A DNA stretch of 64,000 bases, taken from JBDHHQ01 sp039586035 (lineage in GTDB: Bacteria; Gemmatimonadota; Gemmatimonadetes; Longimicrobiales; Gaopeijiaceae). How positions within the stretch are numbered: position 1 is the stretch's first letter; every line of letters starts with the position of its first letter. A program made the translations under genes and the position numbers. The notes beneath the pieces were generated by a model that worked only from the letters and a program-made list of their open reading frames with translations, ran no database searches and was not told the origin of the DNA. The stretch is taken from positions 17,419 through 81,418 of the forward strand of contig JBDHLD010000029.1 in the NCBI GenBank assembly GCA_039586035.1, read 5' to 3'. Shown here piece by piece: positions 53,022-60,603 of the stretch.

Positions 53022-55325
53022 CTACATCCGGAAGCGGTAGCTGATCTTGACGAAGAAGCCGTCGGCCATGGGATCCATGCGCCCGAGCGCGTAGGTGCTC
53101 ACCCCTTCCATGATCCGACTGTAGCCAGCGTAGAAGATCGTGCCGGGCGAGGGCTCGTAGGAGAGCAGGAACTGACCCTGGAAGGTTCCTCGATCGACGC
53201 TGCCGAGGGGCTGGTCGTCATACCAGAGGACGTCGCCGGTGATGGGATCCCGCAGGGCATCCCGCTCCTCGAGGCTGTACTGACCGATGGTGCGGGCCCG
53301 GAGTGCCTTGGTGAACTGATACTGCACCCGCAGACGGGAGAGATTGGTGCGCGAGAACTCGGCACCGGAGCTCTGCCGCCGAATTCGCGAATACGTGTAG
53401 TTCGCCCCGATCTCCAGACGATCCGTGGGTCGAAATGTGATCTCGGGCGCGACCTGTAGCTCGACGCCGCGGGAGGCCTCGCCGTAGATGGGGATCTCCC
53501 GGTAGAACATGCGGCCGTTGAGGTTGGCGCTGCCGCTCAACCGGAGGCGCGGCATGAATCCCACCGCCCACATGTTCTCCAGGGGCGCCGGTACCTGGAA
53601 CGGCTGGAGGCCTCCCCCGCCGTCCGGCACCTGAACTCCGTCGTAGTCCTCCTGTCGGAAGCGGAAGTACCCGTTCCGGACGATGAACCGGAAGGTCCAG
53701 CTGCCGCGGAACGAAATGCTCGGCCAGAGCTGGACCTCGCCCTCATAGAAGGAGCCGCCCCGCCAGAACTCGACGTGATCGGTGAAGCTCTCCGCGTCCA
53801 GCGATAGTCCGACCCGCTCCACCAGCGCCCCGGGCTTCCCGTAGCGGTTGAGCGATACCTGTCCCTTCAACCGCGTGTCTCCGGAGCGGCGGATGAAGCC
53901 GGCGTCAGCCCTGAAGCCCGGTGCGATGTCCTCGAACTGGAGGTCCCAGGAGAGGTTACGGCCACTGCGCTGAAGCTGGGCGGTGAGCAGACTGCCCGTC
54001 CCGTATTCGCTCGCTCCGTCCTGCCAACTGTGCGCATACTGGGCGGTGAGCGTATGGCGCCCGCCGAAGAGGATGCGGGCGTCCCCGGCAGCGACCCGGT
54101 TGAACGCGCCTCCCGTCGTCATGGTCCGGTCCGTGTAGAGCACGCCCACGTTGGAGCCCGTCCCCACGTCGCGTCGTACCCTGACCATGTTGAAGACCGC
54201 CCGGCCGTCGTTCCCGAGGAGCGAGTTGGGGCTCTCGTCGGCAGCCCCCATGTATGCCACGGCGAACGAGCCCACCTTGCCGGTGAGCTTGGCCCCGGCC
54301 GACGGGTCCACGATCCGGCGGGTGTACACCAGCTGCGAGGGCGTCCGGAACGTCTCGGCTCCGTCCAGGAAGAACGGCCGCGCCTCCGGCAGGAAGATCG
54401 CGAAGCGCTCGTTGATCGTGAGCTGGTCGGCGTCGGCCTCCACCTGTGAGAAGTCGGGGTTCACGGTGGCGTCGAGCACGAGGTTCTGGGTAATCCCGTA
54501 CCGCACGTCCACGCCCGCTTCGGGCTGAACCCGCTGACGCGTGAAGACGCCATCGGCGCTCGCGCCCTCGCTCTTGCCGGTGACGACGGGGGTGATCTCG
54601 ACGAGCCGCCGTGGCTGGAGCTCCCTCAGGCCCGTGAGCCGCCCACTCTGGGCCAGCGTGCTGGAGGCGTCTTGGGTCAGCGGCGCCCACGCATCCTTGA
54701 AACCGTTCCGTCGGGTTTCCCGCGCGACGTTCAAGCCCCAGTCCTGGACCGGGACTTCCTTGAAGCGGATGGAGACGTAGGGAATGCGGATCTCGGCTAC
54801 CCAGCCATCTTCCGTCACGTGGGCGTCCGAGTCCCAGATGAAGTCCGGGTTGAAGTCGATGGGCACGGGGCCGCGGCCACGAAATCCTTCGATCCAGAGT
54901 CCGTCCGTCTGGATGCCCAGGGGGTTGACGTAGAAGACGTACGCCTGCCGCTGGTCGTTGAAGGTGTCCAGCATGATGCGGATCCAGTCGTCGTTGAAGA
55001 CGCTCCGGTCCCGCTGGCCGAGGTGCACCTGGATCTTGTCAGGGTCCGAATCGAACGCCCGAACGCCGAAGTAGATGGCGTCCGAGGAGTAGAACACCAG
55101 AACCTCGGTGCGCTCTTGAGCCGGCCGGCCCTCCACGGGCTCGTACTGGGTGAAATCGGTGAGGCGGGCCGCCTGGGCCCACTCGGGCTCGTCGAGGCGG
55201 CCGTCCACGGAGATGTCCGGAGCCTCCACGCGCGGCGGGGCAACGTCCAGCTCCCGCTCGGCGCCCGAGAAGTCGTCTTCGCCCGGGCCAAGCGCCACCG
55301 CAAGAAGGGCCAGTGATGTGAGCAT
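53022..55325 (-). CDS. DUF5916 outer-membrane protein with CBM9-like domain
   Basis: A 767-residue protein. It starts with a short hydrophobic signal. A CBM9-like sugar-binding domain covers about 30-230 (ISVDGRLDEPEWAQA, DDWIRIMLDTFNDQRQAYVF, WVAEIRIPY). A long beta-strand region matching DUF5916 follows, with RPFFLDGAETF at about 320 and alternating hydrophobic strands up to a terminal YRFRM, a barrel-like ending. It probably sits in the outer membrane and binds carbohydrate or another ligand. No substrate is identifiable. It stands alone between FIST and OmpA genes. Confidence 0.86.
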   Translation of the reverse strand: MLTSLALLAVALGPGEDDFSGAERELDVAPPRVEAPDISVDGRLDEPEWAQAARLTDFTQYEPVEGRPAQERTEVLVFYSSDAIYFGVRAFDSDPDKIQVHLGQRDRSVFNDDWIRIMLDTFNDQRQAYVFYVNPLGIQTDGLWIEGFRGRGPVPIDFNPDFIWDSDAHVTEDGWVAEIRIPYVSIRFKEVPVQDWGLNVARETRRNGFKDAWAPLTQDASSTLAQSGRLTGLRELQPRRLVEITPVVTGKSEGASADGVFTRQRVQPEAGVDVRYGITQNLVLDATVNPDFSQVEADADQLTINERFAIFLPEARPFFLDGAETFRTPSQLVYTRRIVDPSAGAKLTGKVGSFAVAYMGAADESPNSLLGNDGRAVFNMVRVRRDVGTGSNVGVLYTDRTMTTGGAFNRVAAGDARILFGGRHTLTAQYAHSWQDGASEYGTGSLLTAQLQRSGRNLSWDLQFEDIAPGFRADAGFIRRSGDTRLKGQVSLNRYGKPGALVERVGLSLDAESFTDHVEFWRGGSFYEGEVQLWPSISFRGSWTFRFIVRNGYFRFRQEDYDGVQVPDGGGGLQPFQVPAPLENMWAVGFMPRLRLSGSANLNGRMFYREIPIYGEASRGVELQVAPEITFRPTDRLEIGANYTYSRIRRQSSGAEFSRTNLSRLRVQYQFTKALRARTIGQYSLEERDALRDPITGDVLWYDDQPLGSVDRGTFQGQFLLSYEPSPGTIFYAGYSRIMEGVSTYALGRMDPMADGFFVKISYRFRM

Positions 55326-55433
55326 CTATTCGGTCGTTCCCGCGTCTTCCCGTGGCATCCGGCCGTTGGTAATCCCCGCGCGCCGCCCGAGACGCGGCCG
55401 TCAGGATATAGGAGACACGGCACCAGATGTTTC

Positions 55434-55477
55434 TGTTGAAGCGGAGTGCCATGGCTGTTGAAGCGCACTGCCATGGC
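55434..55477. repeat. 22-bp tandem repeat upstream of the DUF5916 gene
   Basis: TGTTGAAGCGGAGTGCCATG and TGTTGAAGCGCACTGCCATG (first 20 bases of each unit) sit back to back at 55434-55455 and 55456-55477, differing at two positions. The element lies about 110 bases upstream of the gene start, on the minus strand. The rest of the 328-base gap (55326-55653) holds only the terminator described below. Confidence 0.55.
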
Positions 55478-55597
55478 TGACCGTCGACGGGCCGGACGCC
55501 ACCGAACTGGGGGCCGGCCGGCCGGATCCCCTGATGCCGTTCCCCGACGGAAGCCCCCGGAGGTTGAGGCGACGCGGGAACGGGGACGGAAGAAAGA

Positions 55598-55626
55598 CGG
55601 GCACACCCTGCGCGAAGGTGTGCCCG
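55598..55626 (-). terminator. Rho-independent terminator of the OmpA gene
   Basis: CGGGCACACC (55598-55607) and GGTGTGCCCG (55617-55626) give a perfect 10-bp stem, and on the minus strand it is followed by TCTTTCTTCC, a T-rich run. It lies 28 bases past the OmpA stop, so it is the strongest terminator I can see in the window. Confidence 0.65.
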
Positions 55627-55653
55627 CCGACGGGCCTTCGAGCCGCTGGCCGA

Positions 55654-56922
55654 CTACATCCTCACCAGCTCCACCCGTCGGTTGCGCTGACGTCCTTCTT
55701 CGGTGTCGTTCGTGTCCACCGGCCTCGACGGCCCCAGGCCCATGGTGCGGAGCCGGGCGTCGTCGATGCCGAAGTTCTGGATCAGGTACGCCTTCACGGA
55801 AGCGGCGCGGTCTCCGGACAAGGTCATGTTGTGGTCGAAGTCGCCCTGGTTGTCGGTGTGCCCCTCGATGAGCAGGCTCAGGTCCGAGTGCTCCTGCAGC
55901 ATGGTGCCGATCTCCTCGAGGATCGATGCCGACTCCGAGCGTATCACGTCTGAGTCCGTGTCGAAGAGGATGTCGTGGACCTCGACCCGTCCGTCGGTGC
56001 TGAGGGCGTCGTACAGGTCCCGGCCTCCCGCCGCGATGCGGATGTTACCCACATAGATGGGCCGATCTTGGCGACCGTCCATGGAGAAGTAGATCCGGTC
56101 GCCCCGGGCGAACTCGACCCGGGGCACGTTGGCCACCCGCACCTCGTTCAGATACGCCTTCACATGGTCTCCATCCGCCATGATCCGCGCAGTCACGATC
56201 TCCTTGGTCATGGTTTCGTCCTGAATCACCGCGAGCGGATCGGGTTTCGGGTTCCAGATCCCGCTTCCCCGCCAGTTGCCGAAGTTGAACACGTTCGCGT
56301 CCACCCGGCCGTTCTGGTTCATTTCCTCCGTCGAGATCCACGTGCCCTGCTCGGTTGCCGGGTCGTGGATGTCGAGCTCGATGGTGAACTGATCCGGGAG
56401 CGTGCTGGGGAGTACGATGGCGAATTGGCTGTGGCCGCCAGTGGCCAGGAGGAAGCGCCTCCCCTCGTTGTTCTGCGCCACTTCCATGGTGCCCCGGATG
56501 TACTCGAGGTTGCGGGGGAAGTCGCCCAGGTTGTCTCCCGCGAAGTCCTCGGTGAACAAGATTCGGTCGCCCGCCTCGAAGTCGAAGGTCGAGGAGGCCG
56601 CGTCGAAACCAGCGGCTCCCGAGGACGGGAGCTGCGACCGGTCCGTCACCGGGTTGCCGTCGTCGTCGATCAGGATCTGCCCGTCCTTGTCGGTCAGAAC
56701 CACGTCCTTGCCGTCGCTCTCGGCCTTCTCGATGCAGTCGAGGTCATCGAAGGCGCAGCGCACCGCGTCGCGGACGATGTCCTCGACCTCCCGGGAGATC
56801 TGATCCTCCGCTGCCCGCTTGGCCCGGTCCGTGATTCGCCCGAGCTGAGCCGCGGCCGCTGCTGGCAACAGGATCGAAAGAACAGCGGTTGCCAATACGA
56901 CGAGTCTGGTACGCCGAACCAT
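55654..56922 (-). CDS. OmpA family outer-membrane protein
   Basis: A 422-residue protein. Signal peptide about 1-25, ending AAAAAQ. Residues 25-75 are a charged helix with a pair of Cys. About 110-300 form a beta-rich laminin-G/concanavalin-like region (FTEDFAGDNLGDFPRNLEY, FTIELDIHDPA). The C-terminal OmpA domain (about 305-422) has EGHTDNQGDFDHNMTLSGDRA and GLGPSRPV, then EGRQRNRRVELVRM, the peptidoglycan-binding signature. It should anchor an outer-membrane or periplasmic ligand-binding domain to the wall. AGGAGG is six bases before the start, and a strong terminator follows. Confidence 0.92.
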   Translation of the reverse strand: MVRRTRLVVLATAVLSILLPAAAAAQLGRITDRAKRAAEDQISREVEDIVRDAVRCAFDDLDCIEKAESDGKDVVLTDKDGQILIDDDGNPVTDRSQLPSSGAAGFDAASSTFDFEAGDRILFTEDFAGDNLGDFPRNLEYIRGTMEVAQNNEGRRFLLATGGHSQFAIVLPSTLPDQFTIELDIHDPATEQGTWISTEEMNQNGRVDANVFNFGNWRGSGIWNPKPDPLAVIQDETMTKEIVTARIMADGDHVKAYLNEVRVANVPRVEFARGDRIYFSMDGRQDRPIYVGNIRIAAGGRDLYDALSTDGRVEVHDILFDTDSDVIRSESASILEEIGTMLQEHSDLSLLIEGHTDNQGDFDHNMTLSGDRAASVKAYLIQNFGIDDARLRTMGLGPSRPVDTNDTEEGRQRNRRVELVRM

Positions 56923-57283
56923 GGTGGGCCTCCTGGACGGTGGATCTTTCGGCGGGTCGCCGTCACTCCGGACCCGAGTGACGCTGACCCCAAGGTACGG
57001 CTCGCCCCGGGTCCTTCGCCAATGCTGCGCCGGGCCCTCAGAGTGGTTCCTCTCCGCACATGGCGCCGGTCCGTACCTCGTACCGCCGAACCGGGCTTGC
57101 CATGCCCCGCCCGCACCACGACCCGAGGTGCTCGCCCCCCTGGGTCGCGACCTCCCGCGAGTTGCCCGTCGAAGTCGAAACCTGTCTTCCCCTCACCTCG
57201 TATGGGAAAGAGCCTTCCCCTCACGAGATGAGGTGAGTATCCTGGGGTGGAGTCGACAAGGTGAACCAAACCCCGTGAAGACC
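56923..57283. other. Divergent intergenic region between ompA-like and padR genes
   Basis: Only the regulatory repeats described separately at 57186-57237 stand out; the rest has no gene I can support. An open frame extends left from the PadR start but looks non-coding. Confidence 0.45.
57186..57237 (+). promoter_or_regulatory. Candidate PadR operator repeats
   Basis: CTTCCCCTCAC occurs twice, at 57186-57196 and 57214-57224, and CTCACCTC (57192-57199) is the inverted repeat of GAGGTGAG (57230-57237). The cluster ends about 47 bases before the PadR start, where a repressor site would be expected. It differs from the AT-rich site before the other PadR gene. Confidence 0.4.
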
Positions 57284-57670
57284 ATGAGCGACCGACAGAG
57301 GGCCCTGCTTCCCGGCACCGTGGATCTGGTGATTCTCCGAACCCTGTCGGAGGGACCCGCCCACGGCTTCGCCATCTCGCGGCTGTCGGAGGGACCCGCC
57401 CACGGCTTCGCCATCTCGCGGCGTATCCGAGCCCGCTCGGAGGGCGTTCTCGAGCTCCAGGATGCCGCGCTTTACCAGGCGCTCCACCGCATGGAAAAGA
57501 AGGGCTGGATCAGCTCCCAGTGGGGGCAGAGCGAGAACAACAGGCGTGCCAAGTTCTACGACTTGACCACCGTGGGCACCAAACGGCTCGCGGCCGAAGC
57601 GCGGTCGTGGCGCGAGTATGCGGCGGCGATCGCCAGCATTCTCGAGCCGGCGCCCGCCGAGCAGGAGTAG
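57284..57670 (+). CDS. PadR family regulator with an internal 13-residue duplication
   Basis: A 128-residue winged-helix regulator. The core PadR pattern is GTVDLVILRTLSEGPAHGFA, then ALYQALHRMEKKGWI, then a wing and C-terminal helix. The segment LSEGPAHGFAISR (residues 21-33) is repeated perfectly at 34-46. That segment is the helix 1 end to helix 2 region of the winged helix, so the extra copy should disturb or reshape DNA binding. It stays in frame. It precedes an ADOP permease, the normal partner. A repressor with altered activity could mean constitutive expression of the permease. Confidence 0.88.
   Translation: MSDRQRALLPGTVDLVILRTLSEGPAHGFAISRLSEGPAHGFAISRRIRARSEGVLELQDAALYQALHRMEKKGWISSQWGQSENNRRAKFYDLTTVGTKRLAAEARSWREYAAAIASILEPAPAEQE
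57344..57421 (+). repeat. Perfect 39-bp in-frame tandem duplication inside padR
   Basis: Two adjacent identical 39-base units, 57344-57382 and 57383-57421, encode LSEGPAHGFAISR twice. Perfect identity, including third positions, suggests a recent event or an assembly artefact. Confidence 0.95.
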
Positions 57671-57712
57671 GCGAGCCATGTCAGGGGTGTGGCGGCGCGG
57701 CCGACGAGGGAA

Positions 57713-60406
57713 ATGGGGGCTGAGGGCGTGAGTCGGCCCGAGGAGCCGGTGCGCAGGTCGTTCAAGCTACCGTTCCGCGGCCGAGCGGACGCCGGCCGGG
57801 CCGTCGACGAAGAGCTGGGCTTCCACCTGGAGCTCTGCGTTGAGGAGCTGGTGGCGATGGGTTGGAGTCCGGAAGAGGCCAGGACGGAGGCCCGCAGACG
57901 CTTCGGCGATCTGGACCAGACGCGACGATACTGCACGGATTTGTCGAGACAACGGGAGAGGGGGGCGAGGAGAGCGATGCGAATGGAAGAGCTCAGGCAG
58001 GACCTACAGTACGCGTGGCGGGCGCTGCGGAAGAATCGCGGCTTCGCCGCCGTCGTCATCGTGACGTTGGCGCTCGGGATCGCGGCGAACACGACGATCT
58101 TCAGCCTCATGAACCCATACCTGTTCCGCGCCCTCCCGTATGGCGATGCCCATGAGCTGGTCCAGGTGGGTCAGGTGGATCCGGTCGAGGGTTGGGACGG
58201 GGTGCGCTTCTCGCTGCCCATGTTCAACGACTGGACGGCGAGAAGCCGGTCACTCCAAAGCGCGGGGTTCTACGCGTACTCCATCCGGAACGTCACCGGG
58301 CCCGAAGGCCCGGAGCGTATCCTGACCAGCGAGCTCTCGGCCAACATGTTCGAGGTGTTGGATGCGGCGCCCGCCCTGGGGCGCACCTTCCTCCCGGAAG
58401 AAGGTGGGCCCGGCGGCGAGGACGTGCTGGTGATGAGCTCCGGACTCTGGCAGCGCCGGTACGCAGGGGATCCGGACATCCTGGGCCGCACGGTGATGCT
58501 GGACGGGACCGCGTTCACCGTCGTGGGGGTCATGCCGCCTGACTTCAACTTCCCCTTCGGCGAAGTGAAGATGTGGATTCCCGAGCGGGCGGACCCTGCG
58601 GGCATGGACCGCGACTACCTCGCCTGGATCATGGTGGGCCGTCTCGCGGACGGAAGCACGCCCGAGCGGGCCCGCCAGGAGCTGCTGGCCATCCAACGCG
58701 AGCTCTCGGAGGTGTACCCGGATGGAGAAGGGCGATTCGCGGGAGTCAGCGTGAAGCCCATTCGAGCGGCCCTGAACTTCGCTTGGGACGTCATGAGGGT
58801 GAGCTTCCTGGTGCTCCTCGGAGCGGTGGGCTTCGTGCTTCTCATCGCCTGCGTGAACGTGGCCAGCCTGACGCTGGCCCGGGCGAGCACGCGCACCCGC
58901 GAGGTCGCGGTCCGGGCCGCTCTCGGCGCGTCGCGAGGTCGCATCGTTCGACAGATGTTCACGGAGAGCCTCCTGATGGCCGCCCTCGGTGGCGCGTTGG
59001 GCGTGGGGTTGGCGTTCGGGGCGACTCGGCTCATCGGACCGGCGGTGCCGGACGGCCTCTTCCGCATCGGCGAGGTCGACGTGGACGGCACGGTCCTCCT
59101 CTTCACCGTGGTCGTGACGCTGCTGACGCCCGTCGTCTTCGGGCTGGCGCCCGCCCTGGCGGCGACCAGGTCCGACCTCGCCGCGACGCTGAAGGAGGGC
59201 AGCAGCGGCGGAGGCGAGAGCCGGACGGCCCTCCGTGGTCGCCGAGGACTCGTGGTCCTGGAGGTCGTCATGGCCATGGTCCTCATCAGCGGCACCGGCC
59301 TCATGGTGCGGAGCTTCATGGAGGTGCAGCAGGTGGACCTCGGCTTCCACAGCGATCGGCTTCTCACGGTGGAGGTCACGGTTCCCGAATCGGACTACCC
59401 GTCCACGGACGAACAGGCCGCGTACTTCGAACGCGCCGTGCGGGAGGCACGAGCTCTGCCGGGAGTCGAGGGTGTGGGAAGCGTCTACCCTCTGCCGCTG
59501 AACCACGAGAACATACCCACGCGGGTGGCGTTGCCCGGGCAGGAGCCGGCTACTGCGGACGAGTGGCCCTCCGTGCTCTATGCCAGGGTTGGACCGGGCT
59601 ACTTCGAATCCATGGGGATCCCCCTGGTGGCGGGTCGCGCGATCGAGCCCGCCGACGCGCCGGAGGGGGAGCGGGTCGTGGTCGTGAGTCGCGCTCTCGC
59701 CGACGCCCAATGGCCCAGGGAGAGCCCGCTGGGCAAGAGCGTCCTCTACGGCGATCCCGGCGAGCCCAGGGAAGCCACGGTCGTTGGCGTGGTCGGTGAC
59801 ATCCGGCACGACGGCGTCTCCACCAATCTCCGGCCCCACCTCTATCGTCCGTTGTCGCAGGCTCCGGTCCGCCGACGCTTCCTCACCATCCACGCGGCCG
59901 GGGATCCCGGGGCTCTGGCGCCCCAGGTACGGGAGGCGCTCACGCGGATCGACCCCAACCTGCCGCTGGACATCCGGCCCATGCGGGAGGTGGTCATGGA
60001 GAACACCTTCCAGTGGAGCATCGGCTCCGCTTTCCTGGGGGTCTTCGGCCTGGTGGCCCTCCTCCTCGCGGCGCTGGGGATCTACGGCGTGATCTCGTAC
60101 TCGGTGGCTCGCCGGCAGCGGGAGATCGGTCTGCGGATGGCGCTGGGCGCCAGCGGCTCCCAGATCCGCGGCGTCGTCGTGGGCGAGGGCCTGAAGCTCA
60201 CGGGCTTCGGCCTGGCGATCGGGCTGGTGCTGGCCATCGGGGTCGGCCAGGTGATGGCATCCCTGCTGTTCGGCGTGAGTCCCTTCGATCCCGTCAGCCT
60301 GGGTGGGACGCTGGCCGTGTTCCTGCTCGTGGCGCTCCTCTCGAGCCTCGTGCCGGCACTCCGGGCCTCCCGCGTAGATCCACTGGGCGTTCTCAAAGCG
60401 GAGTGA
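57713..60406 (+). CDS. ADOP-family ABC transporter permease (MacB/FtsX-like)
   Basis: An 897-residue permease, starting at an ATG with GAGGG four bases upstream; earlier GTGs are possible. Residues about 15-75 are the classic permease prefix (DEELGFHLELCVEELVAMGW then EEARTEARRRFGD). A first helix (FAAVVIVTLALGIAANTTIF) precedes a MacB core, an FtsX module around 360-470, then a second core and a terminal FtsX module (LGVFGLVALLLAALGIYGVI). No ATPase is encoded nearby. It is the partner of the PadR gene 42 bases upstream. The prefix differs from that of the ADOP at 5263-7989, so the two systems belong to different subgroups. Confidence 0.92.
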   Translation: MGAEGVSRPEEPVRRSFKLPFRGRADAGRAVDEELGFHLELCVEELVAMGWSPEEARTEARRRFGDLDQTRRYCTDLSRQRERGARRAMRMEELRQDLQYAWRALRKNRGFAAVVIVTLALGIAANTTIFSLMNPYLFRALPYGDAHELVQVGQVDPVEGWDGVRFSLPMFNDWTARSRSLQSAGFYAYSIRNVTGPEGPERILTSELSANMFEVLDAAPALGRTFLPEEGGPGGEDVLVMSSGLWQRRYAGDPDILGRTVMLDGTAFTVVGVMPPDFNFPFGEVKMWIPERADPAGMDRDYLAWIMVGRLADGSTPERARQELLAIQRELSEVYPDGEGRFAGVSVKPIRAALNFAWDVMRVSFLVLLGAVGFVLLIACVNVASLTLARASTRTREVAVRAALGASRGRIVRQMFTESLLMAALGGALGVGLAFGATRLIGPAVPDGLFRIGEVDVDGTVLLFTVVVTLLTPVVFGLAPALAATRSDLAATLKEGSSGGGESRTALRGRRGLVVLEVVMAMVLISGTGLMVRSFMEVQQVDLGFHSDRLLTVEVTVPESDYPSTDEQAAYFERAVREARALPGVEGVGSVYPLPLNHENIPTRVALPGQEPATADEWPSVLYARVGPGYFESMGIPLVAGRAIEPADAPEGERVVVVSRALADAQWPRESPLGKSVLYGDPGEPREATVVGVVGDIRHDGVSTNLRPHLYRPLSQAPVRRRFLTIHAAGDPGALAPQVREALTRIDPNLPLDIRPMREVVMENTFQWSIGSAFLGVFGLVALLLAALGIYGVISYSVARRQREIGLRMALGASGSQIRGVVVGEGLKLTGFGLAIGLVLAIGVGQVMASLLFGVSPFDPVSLGGTLAVFLLVALLSSLVPALRASRVDPLGVLKAE

Positions 60407-60467
60407 GCGAGGGTGGTGGTCGTGGCGCCCGCCGTCCCGTGGCGGGTGCTCGACCGCCGCGCTCCCG

Positions 60468-60490
60468 CTCCCGTTGGGCCGGAACGGGAG
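60468..60490 (+). terminator. Candidate terminator after the ADOP gene
   Basis: CTCCCGTT (60468-60475) and AACGGGAG (60483-60490) form a perfect 8-bp stem with a 7-base loop, 62 bases past the permease stop. There is no T-run. Confidence 0.4.
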
Positions 60491-60603
60491 GCCCGACCGT
60501 GGGCTAGCCGGAGATGCCGTGACCCCCTAGTCTGGCGAGCACCCCCCGGCCCGAGGTGGAGCCCGCCTCGAGTCCTGCGCTCGCTGCACTCTCAGGGGGT
60601 CAC

